From positions 62,001-126,000 of the forward strand of contig NZ_JADMLH010000004.1 of assembly GCF_016464385.1 (NCBI RefSeq): DNA of 64,000 nucleotides, given 5' to 3'. Under the pieces are notes generated by a model. It was not told the DNA's origin and searched no databases. It was given only the letters and a program-made list of their open reading frames with translations. The position numbers and the translations under genes are program-made. Shown here piece after piece: positions 34,749 to 43,744 of the stretch. Position 1 is the first letter of the stretch, and each line of letters opens with the position of its first letter. The stretch comes from Nucisporomicrobium flavum. Lineage in GTDB: Bacteria; Actinomycetota; Actinomycetes; Mycobacteriales; Micromonosporaceae.

Positions 34749-35149
34749 GCCTGCTTGGTCTCCCAGAAGATCTTGGAGATCTCCTCGATCTTCGCGAGCA
34801 GCTGGTCGCCGACGGCCGGGTCCATCGAGCCCTTGGCACCGGAGGCGCCGGCCAGCTTGGTGGCCTCATTGAACAGCTGGTTGAGCTGCGGGTACTTCTC
34901 GAAGTGCGGAGCCTTGAAGTAGTCGGTCCACAGCACCCACAGGTGGTGCTTGACCAGGTCGGCCCGCTGCTCCTTGATCAGGATGGCGCGGGTGCGGAAC
35001 TCGGGGTCGGTGTTCGCCTGGTACTTCTCGGCGATGGCCTTCACCGACTCCGCCTCGATGCGGGCCTGCGCGGGGTCGTAAACCCCACACGGCAGGTCGC
35101 AGTGCGCGCTGACAACAGTGCGCGGCGTGAAGATACGCGGAAGTCGCAT
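34745..35149 (-). CDS. sodN: Nickel superoxide dismutase
   Basis: 134 residues. A 15-residue leader (MRLPRIFTPRTVVSA) is followed by the Ni-hook HCDLPCGVYDP; His16 becomes the N-terminal residue and Ni ligand after cleavage. The four-helix body (ARIEAESVKAI, LVKHHLWVLWTDYFKAPHFEKYP, EISKIFWETKQA) matches Streptomyces SodN. It dismutates superoxide in the cytosol as a hexamer. ATG 35149 has GAGGGGT upstream. The processing protease gene is divergent, 84 nt away. A nickel-responsive repressor might bind the gap, but I see no certain box. Confidence 0.96.
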   Translation of the reverse strand: MRLPRIFTPRTVVSAHCDLPCGVYDPAQARIEAESVKAIAEKYQANTDPEFRTRAILIKEQRADLVKHHLWVLWTDYFKAPHFEKYPQLNQLFNEATKLAGASGAKGSMDPAVGDQLLAKIEEISKIFWETKQA

Positions 35150-35233
35150 CAGGACCCCTCCATGAGTTTGCGATGATCCGGTCCTGACACTACCCCTTAC
35201 ATCCGAACGCATACTCGACCCGGGATTGATGCC

Positions 35234-35542
35234 ATGAGGTTGCAACTGCCGCTCTTCGCCGTCCTGGTGCAGGGCCCCTCCATGGCGCCGACGCTCCGCT
35301 CCGGAGACGCCCTGGTCGTACGCCGGACCCAGCGCGTCCGGGTGGGCGACGTCGTGGTCGCCCGCTTCCGCTCGCGGCCCGACCTGCTCGTCGTCAAGCG
35401 TGCGGTCAGGGCCCAGGACCAGGGCTGGTGGATACACGGCGACAACGAGTTCGTCACCGACGACTCGCGGGCGTACGGGGTGGCGGATGTCATCGGACGC
35501 GTCGTGTTTCGCTACTGGCCCCGGCCCGGTCGGCTAAGTTAA
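35234..35542 (+). CDS. sodX: SodN-processing S26-type peptidase (SodX)
   Basis: 102 residues of the signal-peptidase S26 fold: QGPSMAPTLRSGDALVV supplies the catalytic Ser and LLVVKRAV the general-base Lys, then HGDNEFVTDDSRAYG. No strong membrane anchor is visible, typical of the nickel-SOD maturation protease that removes the SodN leader. ATG 35234, divergent from sodN. Confidence 0.9.
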   Translation: MRLQLPLFAVLVQGPSMAPTLRSGDALVVRRTQRVRVGDVVVARFRSRPDLLVVKRAVRAQDQGWWIHGDNEFVTDDSRAYGVADVIGRVVFRYWPRPGRLS

Positions 35543-35550
35543 TGTCCGGT

Positions 35551-35578
35551 AACCGCAGCACACCGAAGTCTTGCGGTT
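35551..35578 (+). terminator. Weak hairpin after sodX
   Basis: AACCGCA (35551-35557) pairs with TGCGGTT (35572-35578), 14-nt loop, 8 nt past the sodX stop. Confidence 0.45.
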
Positions 35579-35723
35579 GCTTCACCGGGTGACCCCCGCA
35601 TCGCACGTCGGTCCGCGCAGACTCGCGCATCACGACCGGCTGGCCCTCCGACGTCCGCCCGCGCGCCCTGCGCCGCGGCACCCCGACGTCGACGCTCTCC
35701 TCCGATGCGTGTCTGGAGCCCTT

Positions 35724-37010
35724 GTGTCCTTCTTCAGTTTTGAGCTCGACCCTGCCCTGGCCGCGGACCCCGTCTTCGACCTGCACAAGCACGGCAAGAT
35801 GGCGATCGCCCCCACGGTTCCCCTGGCCAGCCGCGACGACCTGTCGCTGGCCTACACCCCGGGCGTCGCCCGGGTCTGCACCGAGATCGCCTCCTCGCCG
35901 TCGCTCTACTACGACTACACCTGGACCGGCAACACGGTCGCGGTGGTCACCGACGGTTCGGCCGTGCTGGGCCTCGGCAACATCGGCCCCCGCGCGGCGA
36001 TGCCCGTCATGGAGGGCAAGGCGGTGCTGTTCAAGCAGTTCGGCGGCGTCGACGCGGTGCCGATCTGCCTCGACACGCAGGACGTCGAGGGCATCGTCGC
36101 CGTGGTCAAGGCGCTCGGCCCGTCCTTCGGCGGCATCAACCTCGAGGACATCAGCGCTCCCCGCTGCTTCGAGATCGAGCGCCGCCTCGACGAGGCCCTC
36201 GACATCCCCGTCTTCCACGACGACCAGCACGGCACGGCCATCGTCGTGCTCGCCGCGCTGCGCAACGCGGTGAAGCTGCTGGGCCGCCGCCTCCCCGACC
36301 TCCGCGTCGTCGTGAGCGGCGCAGGGGCGGCAGGAGTCGCCATCACCGACACGCTCATCGCCGCGGGCGTGCAGGGCGCCAACATGATCGTCTGTGACTC
36401 CCAGGGCATCATCCACGCCGATCGCCCCGGACTTACCGGAGTGAAGGCCGCGCTCGCCGAGCAGACCAACTACTCCGGCCGTACGGGAGGAATCAAGGAG
36501 GCGCTCATCGGCGCCGACGTCCTCGTCGGTGTGTCGGGCGGCTCCATCCCGGAGACCGCGCTCGCGGGCATGGCGCCGGGCGCGATCATCTTCGCGCTCG
36601 CCAACCCCACCCCCGAGGTCCCGCCGGTGATCGCCCACAAGTACGCGGCGATCGTGGCCACCGGCCGCAGCGACTTCCCCAACCAGATCAACAATGTGCT
36701 GGCGTTCCCGGGGATCTTCCGCGGGGCGCTGGACGCCCGGGCGACCCGCATCACGGCCGGCATGAAGGTCGCCGCGGCCGAGGCGATCGCCGAGGTGGCG
36801 GCCGGCGAGCTGCGCGCCGACGCCATCGTGCCGTCGGCGTTGGACCCGCGGGTCGCACCCGCGGTGGCGGCAGCCGTCGCACGGGCAGCCGAGCGGGATG
36901 GGGTCGCCCGGATGGCTGTCCCTGCCGAGGTGCCGGTGATTCCGGCGCCGGCTGCGGTCAGCTCGCCCGGGGCGGTGTTCTCCGCGAGCGGGACCGTGGC
37001 CTCCAGCTGA
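35724..37010 (+). CDS. NAD(P)-dependent malic enzyme (short form)
   Basis: 428 residues. SLAYTPGVARVCTEI, NTVAVVTDGSAVLGLGNIG, FHDDQHGTAIV and the Rossmann motif VVSGAGAAGVAI identify malic enzyme lacking the C-terminal phosphotransacetylase domain. It converts malate to pyruvate and CO2. GTG 35724 is preferred (CTGGAG 7 nt upstream); a frame opening at 35571 adds residues unlike the family. The C-terminal 40 residues are an Ala/Pro/Val-rich tail not needed for the fold. Confidence 0.92.
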   Translation: MSFFSFELDPALAADPVFDLHKHGKMAIAPTVPLASRDDLSLAYTPGVARVCTEIASSPSLYYDYTWTGNTVAVVTDGSAVLGLGNIGPRAAMPVMEGKAVLFKQFGGVDAVPICLDTQDVEGIVAVVKALGPSFGGINLEDISAPRCFEIERRLDEALDIPVFHDDQHGTAIVVLAALRNAVKLLGRRLPDLRVVVSGAGAAGVAITDTLIAAGVQGANMIVCDSQGIIHADRPGLTGVKAALAEQTNYSGRTGGIKEALIGADVLVGVSGGSIPETALAGMAPGAIIFALANPTPEVPPVIAHKYAAIVATGRSDFPNQINNVLAFPGIFRGALDARATRITAGMKVAAAEAIAEVAAGELRADAIVPSALDPRVAPAVAAAVARAAERDGVARMAVPAEVPVIPAPAAVSSPGAVFSASGTVASS

Positions 37011-37224
37011 GCTTGCCGTTGCCGAGGCCGACACCGGCCTGCCCGCCGCTGTTTCGTCGTCCGGCCCGGCTGTAGCCGGGCCGGACGCGTTTCCGTCGCA
37101 TCCGGCCCTGTTCGTTGTCGTCGCTTCCACGCCGTTCGTGCTCGTCGCTTTCATGCCGGGCTCGCTCCTTTCTCCGCTGCTTAGGCCCGCCCAGCATGCC
37201 GCGTATCGGCCGCGACCTCGGCAC

Positions 37225-37370
37225 TTATCCACAGAGCGAGGATTGCCCGTCTCCCCGCTCGTGGTTCTCCACAGGGGCGCCCGCCGGTCTTCCGCTGCCG
37301 GCCCTGGTCAGAGCGTCGCCGTTGTCCACAGGACCGCGTCCGGTCTGCCTCGGCGGCTGCCTTGTCCACA
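37225..37370 (+). other. Cluster of four same-orientation DnaA boxes
   Basis: Within the 412-nt gap 37011-37422, TTATCCACA (37225-37233), TTCTCCACA (37265-37273), TTGTCCACA (37322-37330) and TTGTCCACA (37362-37370) all lie on the plus strand with starts 40, 57 and 40 nt apart. TTGTCCACA is the actinobacterial DnaA box. No dnaA/dnaN or AT-rich unwinding region is near, so this is more likely a DnaA titration or regulatory site than oriC. Otherwise the gap holds no gene. Confidence 0.7.
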
Positions 37371-37422
37371 GGGTCGGCCGAGTGGGTGGCGTGCACCCCG
37401 GGCGGTGACTAGCGTTCCTGGC

Positions 37423-38373
37423 ATGCGCGCCGCCTACGCCAGTGCCACGAAACCGGACGAACCGCTCGCTGCCCTCACGGTCGGCGACCTGCCCGAGCCT
37501 TCACCGCCCGAGGGCTGGGTGACGGTCGACGTCCGAGCCAGTTCGCTCAATCACCACGAGCTGTGGTCGCTGCGCGGCGTAGGGCTCCCCGCCGACCGGC
37601 TGCCCATGATTCTCGGCTGCGACGCGTCCGGTGTGGACAGCGACGGTAACGAGGTCGTCGTCCACCCGGTGATCGAGGACAAGGAAGACCCGCGCGGCTT
37701 CTCGTTGCTCTCCGAGCGCTGGCCGGGCACCCTCGCGGAGCGCGTGGCCGTGCCGGCGGGCAACCTCGTGCCCAAGCCTGCCGGCATCTCGTTCCTCGAC
37801 GCGGCGTGCCTGCCGACCGCGTGGCTCACGGCGTACCACATGCTCACCACACGCGGCCGCGTCGACGAGGCGGACGCGGTCCTGGTCCAGGGAGCCGGCG
37901 GGGGCGTCGCGACCGCCGCGGTGATCCTGGCCGGAGCGCTCGGCAAACGGGTGTACGCCACCAGCCGCGACGCAGCCAAGCGGGAAAGAATCGCCGAGCT
38001 GGGCGCGACGGCCGTCGAACCGGGCGCCCGCCTGCCGGAGCGCGTCGATGTGGTCATCGAATCCGTCGGAGCCCCCACCTTCGAGCACTCGCTGAAGTGC
38101 TCCGCCCCGGGCGCCCGCATCGTGGTGTGCGGCGCGACGGGCGGCCCGTTCCCGAAGGTGGACCTGCGGCGGGTCTTCATGATGCAGCTCGAAATCCTGG
38201 GCAGTGCCATGGGCACGGCGGACGAGCTCACCAAGCTGCTGGACCTCTGCGTTGCCCAAGGCATCCGGCCGGTCATCGACTCGACGTACGGATTCTCGGC
38301 GGTGGCGGACGCTTTCGCCCGGTTGAACTCGGGGGAGGTGTTCGGGAAGGTCGCGGTGGACCACCTGCACTGA
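37423..38373 (+). CDS. Zinc-binding-family (MDR) alcohol dehydrogenase / quinone oxidoreductase
   Basis: 316 residues: GroES-like N-domain (SSLNHHELWSLRGVGLPADRLPMILGCDASG) and Rossmann domain (VLVQGAGGGVATAAVILAGALGKRVYATSRD). The structural zinc cysteine set is absent, pointing to the zinc-free quinone-oxidoreductase branch. Substrate unknown. ATG 37423 lies 7 nt after TAGCGT (37410-37415), so it is probably leaderless; its promoter adjoins the DnaA-box cluster. Confidence 0.85.
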   Translation: MRAAYASATKPDEPLAALTVGDLPEPSPPEGWVTVDVRASSLNHHELWSLRGVGLPADRLPMILGCDASGVDSDGNEVVVHPVIEDKEDPRGFSLLSERWPGTLAERVAVPAGNLVPKPAGISFLDAACLPTAWLTAYHMLTTRGRVDEADAVLVQGAGGGVATAAVILAGALGKRVYATSRDAAKRERIAELGATAVEPGARLPERVDVVIESVGAPTFEHSLKCSAPGARIVVCGATGGPFPKVDLRRVFMMQLEILGSAMGTADELTKLLDLCVAQGIRPVIDSTYGFSAVADAFARLNSGEVFGKVAVDHLH

Positions 38374-38478
38374 GGGCCCGCCGCCGCTCCGGCAAGAGGT
38401 CCATGCGCTCCGCGCGAGTCACTGCGCGCTAGCGAGGTGCTCTGCCACGCGATGGCTTGGTTTGTGGCGGGGACGACG

Positions 38479-39420
38479 TCAGAGGTTGTCCCGGAGGTTG
38501 TCCGTGGCTGCGAGCCGTTTTCGTGCCGACGCGTCGCCGTAGAGGGACCAGCGCAAGAAGTCGGTCGTGGTTGTTGCGACGCGGACGAAGTCGGGGCCGC
38601 TCGTGGTGACGTGGCCGCCCCGGGGCAGGGTCAGCAGAGCCTTGCGCCAGGGCACCGCGTTGAAGGCTGCGAGGCCGTCGGCGTACTGGACGGTCCTGTC
38701 CAGCTTGCCGTGGACGAACAGCACCGGGATCTGTGGGCCCGTGAAGGGTGCGGGCAGCAGCTGGCGCCCGGCGAGCACCAGGGCGGCGGTCAGCCTCTTG
38801 TCGCGGGTGCCGGACAGCATGCCCAGCGTGGTGATGCCGCCGCCCGAATGGCCGGCCGCGGCGACATGCTTCTCGTCGAGGCGGTTCTCGAGCGGGTCGC
38901 CCCTCTTGCGGTTGAGGGCGAGCACTTCGGTGAGCACGTACGAGGCGTCCGCGGGCTGATCGAGCAGGTCGAGCACGGTGAAGTCGGCGACGCCTCGGGA
39001 GGTGTGCGGGTACGCAGCGCCGGCCACCACGAAACCGGCCCGCGCCCAGCGCGTCAGCAGGGAGGCGTAGTCCTCGGGGCGGCCCGTCAGGCCATGACTG
39101 AAGACGACCACCGGGTACGGGCCGTCGCCGGTTGCGGGGTACCAGATCGTCGTGGGGAGCGGCCGGTTCTTGCCTCTGCTGAGGTGCAGTTTGCGTACGC
39201 GTACGGGAAAGGCCTGGTCCGGTGCCGTACCGACCGGAACCGGCGCCTCGGAGGTGGTGGTCTTCGGTGCGGTTGAGGAGGCGGATGACTGCCGGGCGGA
39301 AGGCGTCGCGCCGGCGCTGGGCGAGGTTGCCGGGTGGCCGCCGTCCTTCGCCGAGCAGGAGGTGAGCGCCAAGGCGACCGCTGTCATCAGTGCGGCGGTA
39401 CGGCGGCTCATGACCATCAT
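38479..39420 (-). CDS. Secreted lipoprotein alpha/beta hydrolase (chlorophyllase/PAF-acetylhydrolase-like)
   Basis: 313 residues. A signal peptide ends in the lipobox LTSC, then a Ser/Thr/Ala linker, then an alpha/beta hydrolase with VVFSHGLTG (oxyanion strand), AAGHSGGG (nucleophile Ser), VPVLFVHGKLD-type acid strand and a late GGH. It is anchored outside the membrane and would cleave esters. ATG 39420, 39417 and 39411 are all possible starts within the same signal peptide. Its upstream frame to 40185 is a shadow in repeats. Confidence 0.78.
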   Translation of the reverse strand: MMVMSRRTAALMTAVALALTSCSAKDGGHPATSPSAGATPSARQSSASSTAPKTTTSEAPVPVGTAPDQAFPVRVRKLHLSRGKNRPLPTTIWYPATGDGPYPVVVFSHGLTGRPEDYASLLTRWARAGFVVAGAAYPHTSRGVADFTVLDLLDQPADASYVLTEVLALNRKRGDPLENRLDEKHVAAAGHSGGGITTLGMLSGTRDKRLTAALVLAGRQLLPAPFTGPQIPVLFVHGKLDRTVQYADGLAAFNAVPWRKALLTLPRGGHVTTSGPDFVRVATTTTDFLRWSLYGDASARKRLAATDNLRDNL

Positions 39421-39643
39421 TGTGCCCGGCAAGGTTGCCCCGCGACGGACCGTCAAGATCATGCGGCTTACACGGTGTGGGGGTCGTGTGAGCGAGAAGG
39501 GTAGGCGAATCGTCATCAACGGGGTAGGTCGGTCGCGCGGACACTCCCACGGACGGGTGAAAATCTTCGGGCGTTCGGGAACGCCCTGGTAGGTGCCGGG
39601 CACGGCCTGGCTGCACGGGTACGGCTTCGCTATGGTCGTGCGC

Positions 39644-39811
39644 ATGTCTGACAACAGCGTCGATCCGAGCGGCAACACCGAGGCCTTCCGCGCCTTCACG
39701 CAGAGTAGTCCCCAGGAGCCCGCGCCGGCCTCGAAGACCCCGCTGATCATCGGGGCGGCCGTGGTCGCCGTCGTGCTCATCGCCGTCATCGCCTGGCTCG
39801 CGATCGGCTGA
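39644..39811 (+). CDS. Small single-span membrane protein
   Basis: 55 residues: a polar N-terminus (MSDNSVDPSGNTEAFRAF) and one C-terminal helix (LIIGAAVVAVVLIAVIAWLAI). ATG 39644 lies 7 nt after TATGGT (39631-39636), a leaderless arrangement, so the start is well supported. No family recognised. Confidence 0.7.
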   Translation: MSDNSVDPSGNTEAFRAFTQSSPQEPAPASKTPLIIGAAVVAVVLIAVIAWLAIG

Positions 39812-40347
39812 CACGCCACCCGGACGACGGCGCCGGACTCAGCTCGTGAGCCGGGTGCCCCCTCGCAGCGGTGCGCTCTGAAGGCTGCGTCTCGCGGCGG
39901 TGCGTCTCGCGGAAATGAGCCCGCGCAGCGGTGCGCGCTGCGGCGGTCAGCCCGCGCAGCGGTGCGCCCGGGGCAACTGCGTCCCGCGGAAGTGCGCCGC
40001 ACGGAGATGAGCCCAGGCAGCGGCGCGGCGCCGAATCGAAGGGCGCGCGAGGCCGTGCCGCCGCGGTCGGTGGCGTCGGCCCGGCTGGTGGCGTCGGCCC
40101 GGCTGGCGGCATGGCCCGGCCGGCGGCACGGCTCGGCTGGCGGCATGGCTCGGCTGGTGGCACGGCACGGCCCGGCTGGCGGCACGGTTCGGCGGGTGGC
40201 ACCGCCCGGACTGGCTATCCGGCCGAGGCGGGGCCGTCGCCGGCCGAGGCGGAGCTGTCACGATGCATCCCGCGGGCGCCCTTGCCGTAGGGGCAGACCT
40301 GGTAGGCGGCCTGGCGCCGGTAGCGCCAACTTCGGCTCGGGACGCCC
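39812..40347. repeat. Degenerate repeat region between convergent genes, no gene
   Basis: 536 nt. From 39860 to 40020 GCAGCGGTGCGC-like phrases recur; from about 40068 to 40206 roughly eight imperfect 17-18-nt units of the form GGYGGCNNGGCYCGGCT follow head to tail. Several frames stay open only because of the repeats. No coding signal or start site is convincing. Confidence 0.6.
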
Positions 40348-41589
40348 TCAGCTGTCGCCGAGTGCGTGCCGGGTCTGCTGGGCGATCTCGAGCTCCTCGT
40401 CGGTCGGCACCACGCAGACCGTCACCCTTGACCCGTCCGGCGAGATGATGCCGTCGCCTTTCTCGTTGCGGGCCGGGTCGACTTCGATGCCGAGCGACGA
40501 CAAGCCTTCCAGGGATGCCGCTCGTACCAGCGGGGAGTGTTCGCCCACGCCGGCCGTGAAGGCGATCGCGTCCGTCCGGCCGAGGAGCGCCAGGTACGCG
40601 CCGACGTACTCCTTGATGCGGCGGCAGTAGACGTCGAAGGCGAGGGTGGCTGCGGGGTCTCCTTCTTCCCGGCGGCGTTCGACCGTGCGCATGTCGTTGT
40701 CGCCGATGAGGCCCTGGAGGCCCGCTTGGCGGGTGAGGGAGCGTTCGATCTCGTCCACCGGCATGCCCGCGACCCGGTGCAGGTGGAAGATCACCGTGGG
40801 GTCGATGTCGCCGCTGCGGGTGCCCATGACGAGGCCGGCCTGGGGTGACATGCCCATCGAGGTGGCGATGCTGCGGCCACCCTGGACGGCGGTGGCGCTG
40901 GCGCCGTTGCCCAGGTGCAGGGTGATGATGTTGGCCTCCTCGGGGGGCAGGCCGAGGAGCGCCGCGGTCTGGCGGGCCACGTACGCGTGTGACGTGCCGT
41001 GGAAGCCGTAGCGGCGGATCTGCCAGCGCTCCGCGAGGGTGGCGTCGATCGCGTACGAGACGCCGGCCGGCGGGATGGTCTGGTGGAACGCGGTGTCGAA
41101 GATCGCGACCTGCGGTACGTCAGGCATCAGTTTGCGGGCCACCGCGATGCCGCTGAGCGCCGCGGGGTTGTGCAGGGGTGCGAGCGGGACGAGGCTCTCG
41201 ACGGCTTCGACCAGCTCGTCGTCGATGACCGAGGCGGCGCTGAACAGCGGGCCGCCGTGGACGACGCGGTGGCCGACGGCGCCCAGGCCGGTGAGGTCCA
41301 CGGACTCCATCACGCGCTGCAGGGCCGCCGTGTGGTCGGCCGCGTCGCCGTCCGGCTCGCCGATCCGCTCGATGAGGCCCTTCGCGAGCGTGCGGGGACC
41401 GCCCGAGGAACCCGACCCAGAGCCGGTGGAGGGCCCGGCAGAGCCGGTGGAGGGCCCGGCAGAGCCGGTGGAGGGCCCGGCAGAGCCGGTGGAGGGCCCG
41501 GCAGAGCCGGAAGAGGAGGAGGGGGACGGGTCGTCGAAGAGCCGGTACTTGACCGACGAGGACCCGCAGTTCAGGACGAGGATTTTCAT
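40348..41589 (-). CDS. ackA: Acetate kinase with an inserted low-complexity repeat
   Basis: 413 residues. ASKHA motifs LVLNCGSSSVKYRLF (start), VGHRVVHGG, IFDTAFHQTIPP, RRYGFHGTSH and ITLHLGNGAS are intact, so it should interconvert acetate/ATP and acetyl phosphate/ADP. After residue 20 an insert of about 40 residues, mainly Gly-Ser-Ala-Gly-Pro-Ser-Thr repeats, splits the first beta strands from RTLAKGLIERIG; normal AckA has a short turn there. The repeats are encoded by a 21-bp tandem array. ATG overlaps the pta stop (ATGA), so pta-ackA is one operon. Confidence 0.93.
   Translation of the reverse strand: MKILVLNCGSSSVKYRLFDDPSPSSSSGSAGPSTGSAGPSTGSAGPSTGSAGPSTGSGSGSSGGPRTLAKGLIERIGEPDGDAADHTAALQRVMESVDLTGLGAVGHRVVHGGPLFSAASVIDDELVEAVESLVPLAPLHNPAALSGIAVARKLMPDVPQVAIFDTAFHQTIPPAGVSYAIDATLAERWQIRRYGFHGTSHAYVARQTAALLGLPPEEANIITLHLGNGASATAVQGGRSIATSMGMSPQAGLVMGTRSGDIDPTVIFHLHRVAGMPVDEIERSLTRQAGLQGLIGDNDMRTVERRREEGDPAATLAFDVYCRRIKEYVGAYLALLGRTDAIAFTAGVGEHSPLVRAASLEGLSSLGIEVDPARNEKGDGIISPDGSRVTVCVVPTDEELEIAQQTRHALGDS
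41419..41502 (-). repeat. Four perfect 21-bp tandem repeats inside ackA
   Basis: Four identical 21-nt units occupy 41419-41439, 41440-41460, 41461-41481 and 41482-41502, with partial degenerate copies on both sides. The unit is in frame and encodes a seven-residue Gly/Ser/Ala/Pro/Thr repeat in acetate kinase. Copy number changes would keep the frame, as in a coding minisatellite. Confidence 0.9.
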
Positions 41590-43649
41590 GAGTGCGCCTG
41601 GATCGCCGTGATCGCCACCGTGTTGACGATGTCCTTGATGGTCGCGCCGCGGGAGAGGTCGTTGACCGGGCGGCGCAGGCCCTGCATGACCGGGCCCACC
41701 GCGACCGCGTTGGCCGAGCGCTGGACCGCCTTGTACGTGTTGTTGCCCGTGTTCAGGTCGGGGAAGACGAACACCGTCGCCTTGCCCGCCACCTGGCTGT
41801 CGGGGAGCTTGGTGGCCGCCACGGCCGGGTCGATGGCTGCGTCGTACTGGATGGGGCCCTCCACGGGTAGGTCGGGGCGGCGTTCGCGCACCAGGGCCGT
41901 CGCCGCAGCCACCTTCTCCACGTCGGCGCCCGCGCCTGAGCTGCCCGTGGAGTAGGAGAGCATCGCGACGCGGGGTTCGATGCCGAAGGCGGCCGCTGTG
42001 GTGGCTGACGACAGGGCGATGTCCGCGAGCTGGGCGGCGTCCGGGTCCGGGTTGACGGCGCAGTCGCCGTACACGAGGACGCGGTCGGCCAGCAGCATGA
42101 AGAAGACGCTCGAGGCGACCGAGACCTCCGGGACCGTCTTGATGATCTCGAAGGCGGGGCGGATGGTGGCGGCGGTGGTGTGAGTGGCGCCGGAGACCAT
42201 GCCGTCGGCGAGGCCCGCGGCGACCATCATCGTGCCGAAGTAGTTGACGTCGCGGACCACGTCGTACGCCAGGTCCAGGGTGACGGCCTTGTGCTTGCGG
42301 AGCTCCGCGTACTGCTTGGCGAAGTCGTCGCGCCACTCGCTCGTGGCCGGGTCGACGAGCTGGGCGGCGCCGATGTCGACGCCGACCTCGCGGGCCCGGC
42401 GGGTGATCTCCGCCGGGTCGCCGAGCAGGGTGAGGCCGGCGACCCCCCGGCGCAGCAGCGTCTCGGTGGCGCGCAGGATGCGCTCGTCGGTGCCCTCCGG
42501 CAGCACGAGGCGACGGCGGTCCGCGCGGGCCCGGTCGATCAGGTCGTTCTCGAACATCAGCGGCGTCACCCGGCTGGACCGGGTGACGTCGAGCCGGCGG
42601 TTGAGCTCGGCGGTGTCGACGTGCTTCTCGAACGCCCCGAGCGCGGCCTCCACCTTGCGCGGTGTGGCGGGACTGAGCGTGGCCTCGATACGGCTGGCGG
42701 CATTGATCGTGTGATAGCTGTCGGACGGCACCACCAGCATGGCGAGTCCCGTGTAGAGCCGTTCGATGACGCGGACGGCCCGCGGGTCGGGGAGCTCGCC
42801 GATGGTGAGCACCAGGCCGGCCAGGGTGACGTTGCCCGCGGCGTGCGCGGCGCTCGCCGCGACCAGCAGGTCGGCGCGGTCGCCGGGGGTGATCAGCAGG
42901 GCCCCGTCGGTGAGGTGGTCGAGCACGGCCGGGACGTGCGCCGCCCCGACGACGAAGTCGAGGACGTCGCGGTCGAGCGCGGCCTCGCCGCCGGTCACGA
43001 CGGTCGCGTCGAGGGCCGCGGCCACCTCGGCGACGGTCGGCGCCGCCACTGCGGGCACCTCGGGGATCGCCCACACCGGCACGGGCAGGCCGCCGGGCGC
43101 GGCGACGCCCTCCGGGACCCGGTTGGCGATCACGGCGAGGACGGTCGCGCTCAGATCGACGAGCGAGTGGTACGCCGAGCGCACCGCCGCCCCCAGATCC
43201 CCGCGCCCCTGGCCGCTGACCACGGGCACGACCACGCTGCCGAACTCGTTGGCGAGGCGCGCGTTGAACGCCAGCTCCCGGGGCAGCTCGTCGCCGTGCT
43301 CGTCCTGGGAGTCGGCGAAGTCGCTGCCGATCACGATCACGGACGCGCACCGGCGCTCGACCTCGCGGTAGCGCTCGACGATGCGGGTGATCAGCTCCTC
43401 GCGCCGCCCGTCGGCGACCATGGCGGAGGCCTCGGCGGCGGTCACCCCGTAGGAGTCGTCGTAGCCGGCGACGAGCGGGTATCGGCTGGTCAGCAGCGTC
43501 AGCAGCGGATCGTCGCCGGTGCCGGCCACCAGCGGCCGGAACACGCCGATGCGGGCGACCTGACGGGACAGGAGCTCGACCAGCCCGAGGGCGACGGTTC
43601 CCTTGCCGACGCCGGGTCCGAGCCCGGCAACGTAGACGCTGCTTGCCAC
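41586..43649 (-). CDS. pta: Phosphate acetyltransferase (long, DRTGG-domain form)
   Basis: 687 residues: an N-terminal dethiobiotin-synthetase-like P-loop region (YVAGLGPGVGKGTVALGL), a central DRTGG-type domain, and the C-terminal catalytic PTA domain (LPEGTDERIL, YFGTMMVAAGLADGMVSG, VFVFPDLNTGNNTYKAVQR). It converts acetyl-CoA to acetyl phosphate, then AckA makes ATP. GTG 43649 lies 7 nt after TAGGTT (complement of 43657-43662), so the operon may start with a leaderless message. Confidence 0.94.
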   Translation of the reverse strand: MASSVYVAGLGPGVGKGTVALGLVELLSRQVARIGVFRPLVAGTGDDPLLTLLTSRYPLVAGYDDSYGVTAAEASAMVADGRREELITRIVERYREVERRCASVIVIGSDFADSQDEHGDELPRELAFNARLANEFGSVVVPVVSGQGRGDLGAAVRSAYHSLVDLSATVLAVIANRVPEGVAAPGGLPVPVWAIPEVPAVAAPTVAEVAAALDATVVTGGEAALDRDVLDFVVGAAHVPAVLDHLTDGALLITPGDRADLLVAASAAHAAGNVTLAGLVLTIGELPDPRAVRVIERLYTGLAMLVVPSDSYHTINAASRIEATLSPATPRKVEAALGAFEKHVDTAELNRRLDVTRSSRVTPLMFENDLIDRARADRRRLVLPEGTDERILRATETLLRRGVAGLTLLGDPAEITRRAREVGVDIGAAQLVDPATSEWRDDFAKQYAELRKHKAVTLDLAYDVVRDVNYFGTMMVAAGLADGMVSGATHTTAATIRPAFEIIKTVPEVSVASSVFFMLLADRVLVYGDCAVNPDPDAAQLADIALSSATTAAAFGIEPRVAMLSYSTGSSGAGADVEKVAAATALVRERRPDLPVEGPIQYDAAIDPAVAATKLPDSQVAGKATVFVFPDLNTGNNTYKAVQRSANAVAVGPVMQGLRRPVNDLSRGATIKDIVNTVAITAIQAHS

Positions 43650-43700
43650 AAGGCTCAACCTACCGGCCCGGCGTTGATCGCGCCGGGGGTCGCGCGACCC

Positions 43701-43709
43701 TGTGGACAA
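43701..43709 (-). other. Single DnaA box upstream of pta
   Basis: TGTGGACAA at 43701-43709 is TTGTCCACA on the minus strand, 52 nt upstream of the pta start. Single boxes occur by chance, so this is noted mainly beside the cluster at 37.2-37.4 kb. Confidence 0.4.
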
Positions 43710-43744
43710 GGGCGAAAGACCCCAGTGGGCACGCCGGCCGCGAC

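Noticed and set aside
37225..37370. Chromosomal origin of replication
   Set aside because: DnaA boxes are present, but no dnaA, dnaN, gyrB or AT-rich unwinding region is nearby.
39786..40202. Pro/Ala/Arg-rich frame on the minus strand
   Set aside because: It arises from tandem repeats; other frames there are open as well and no start signal is convincing.
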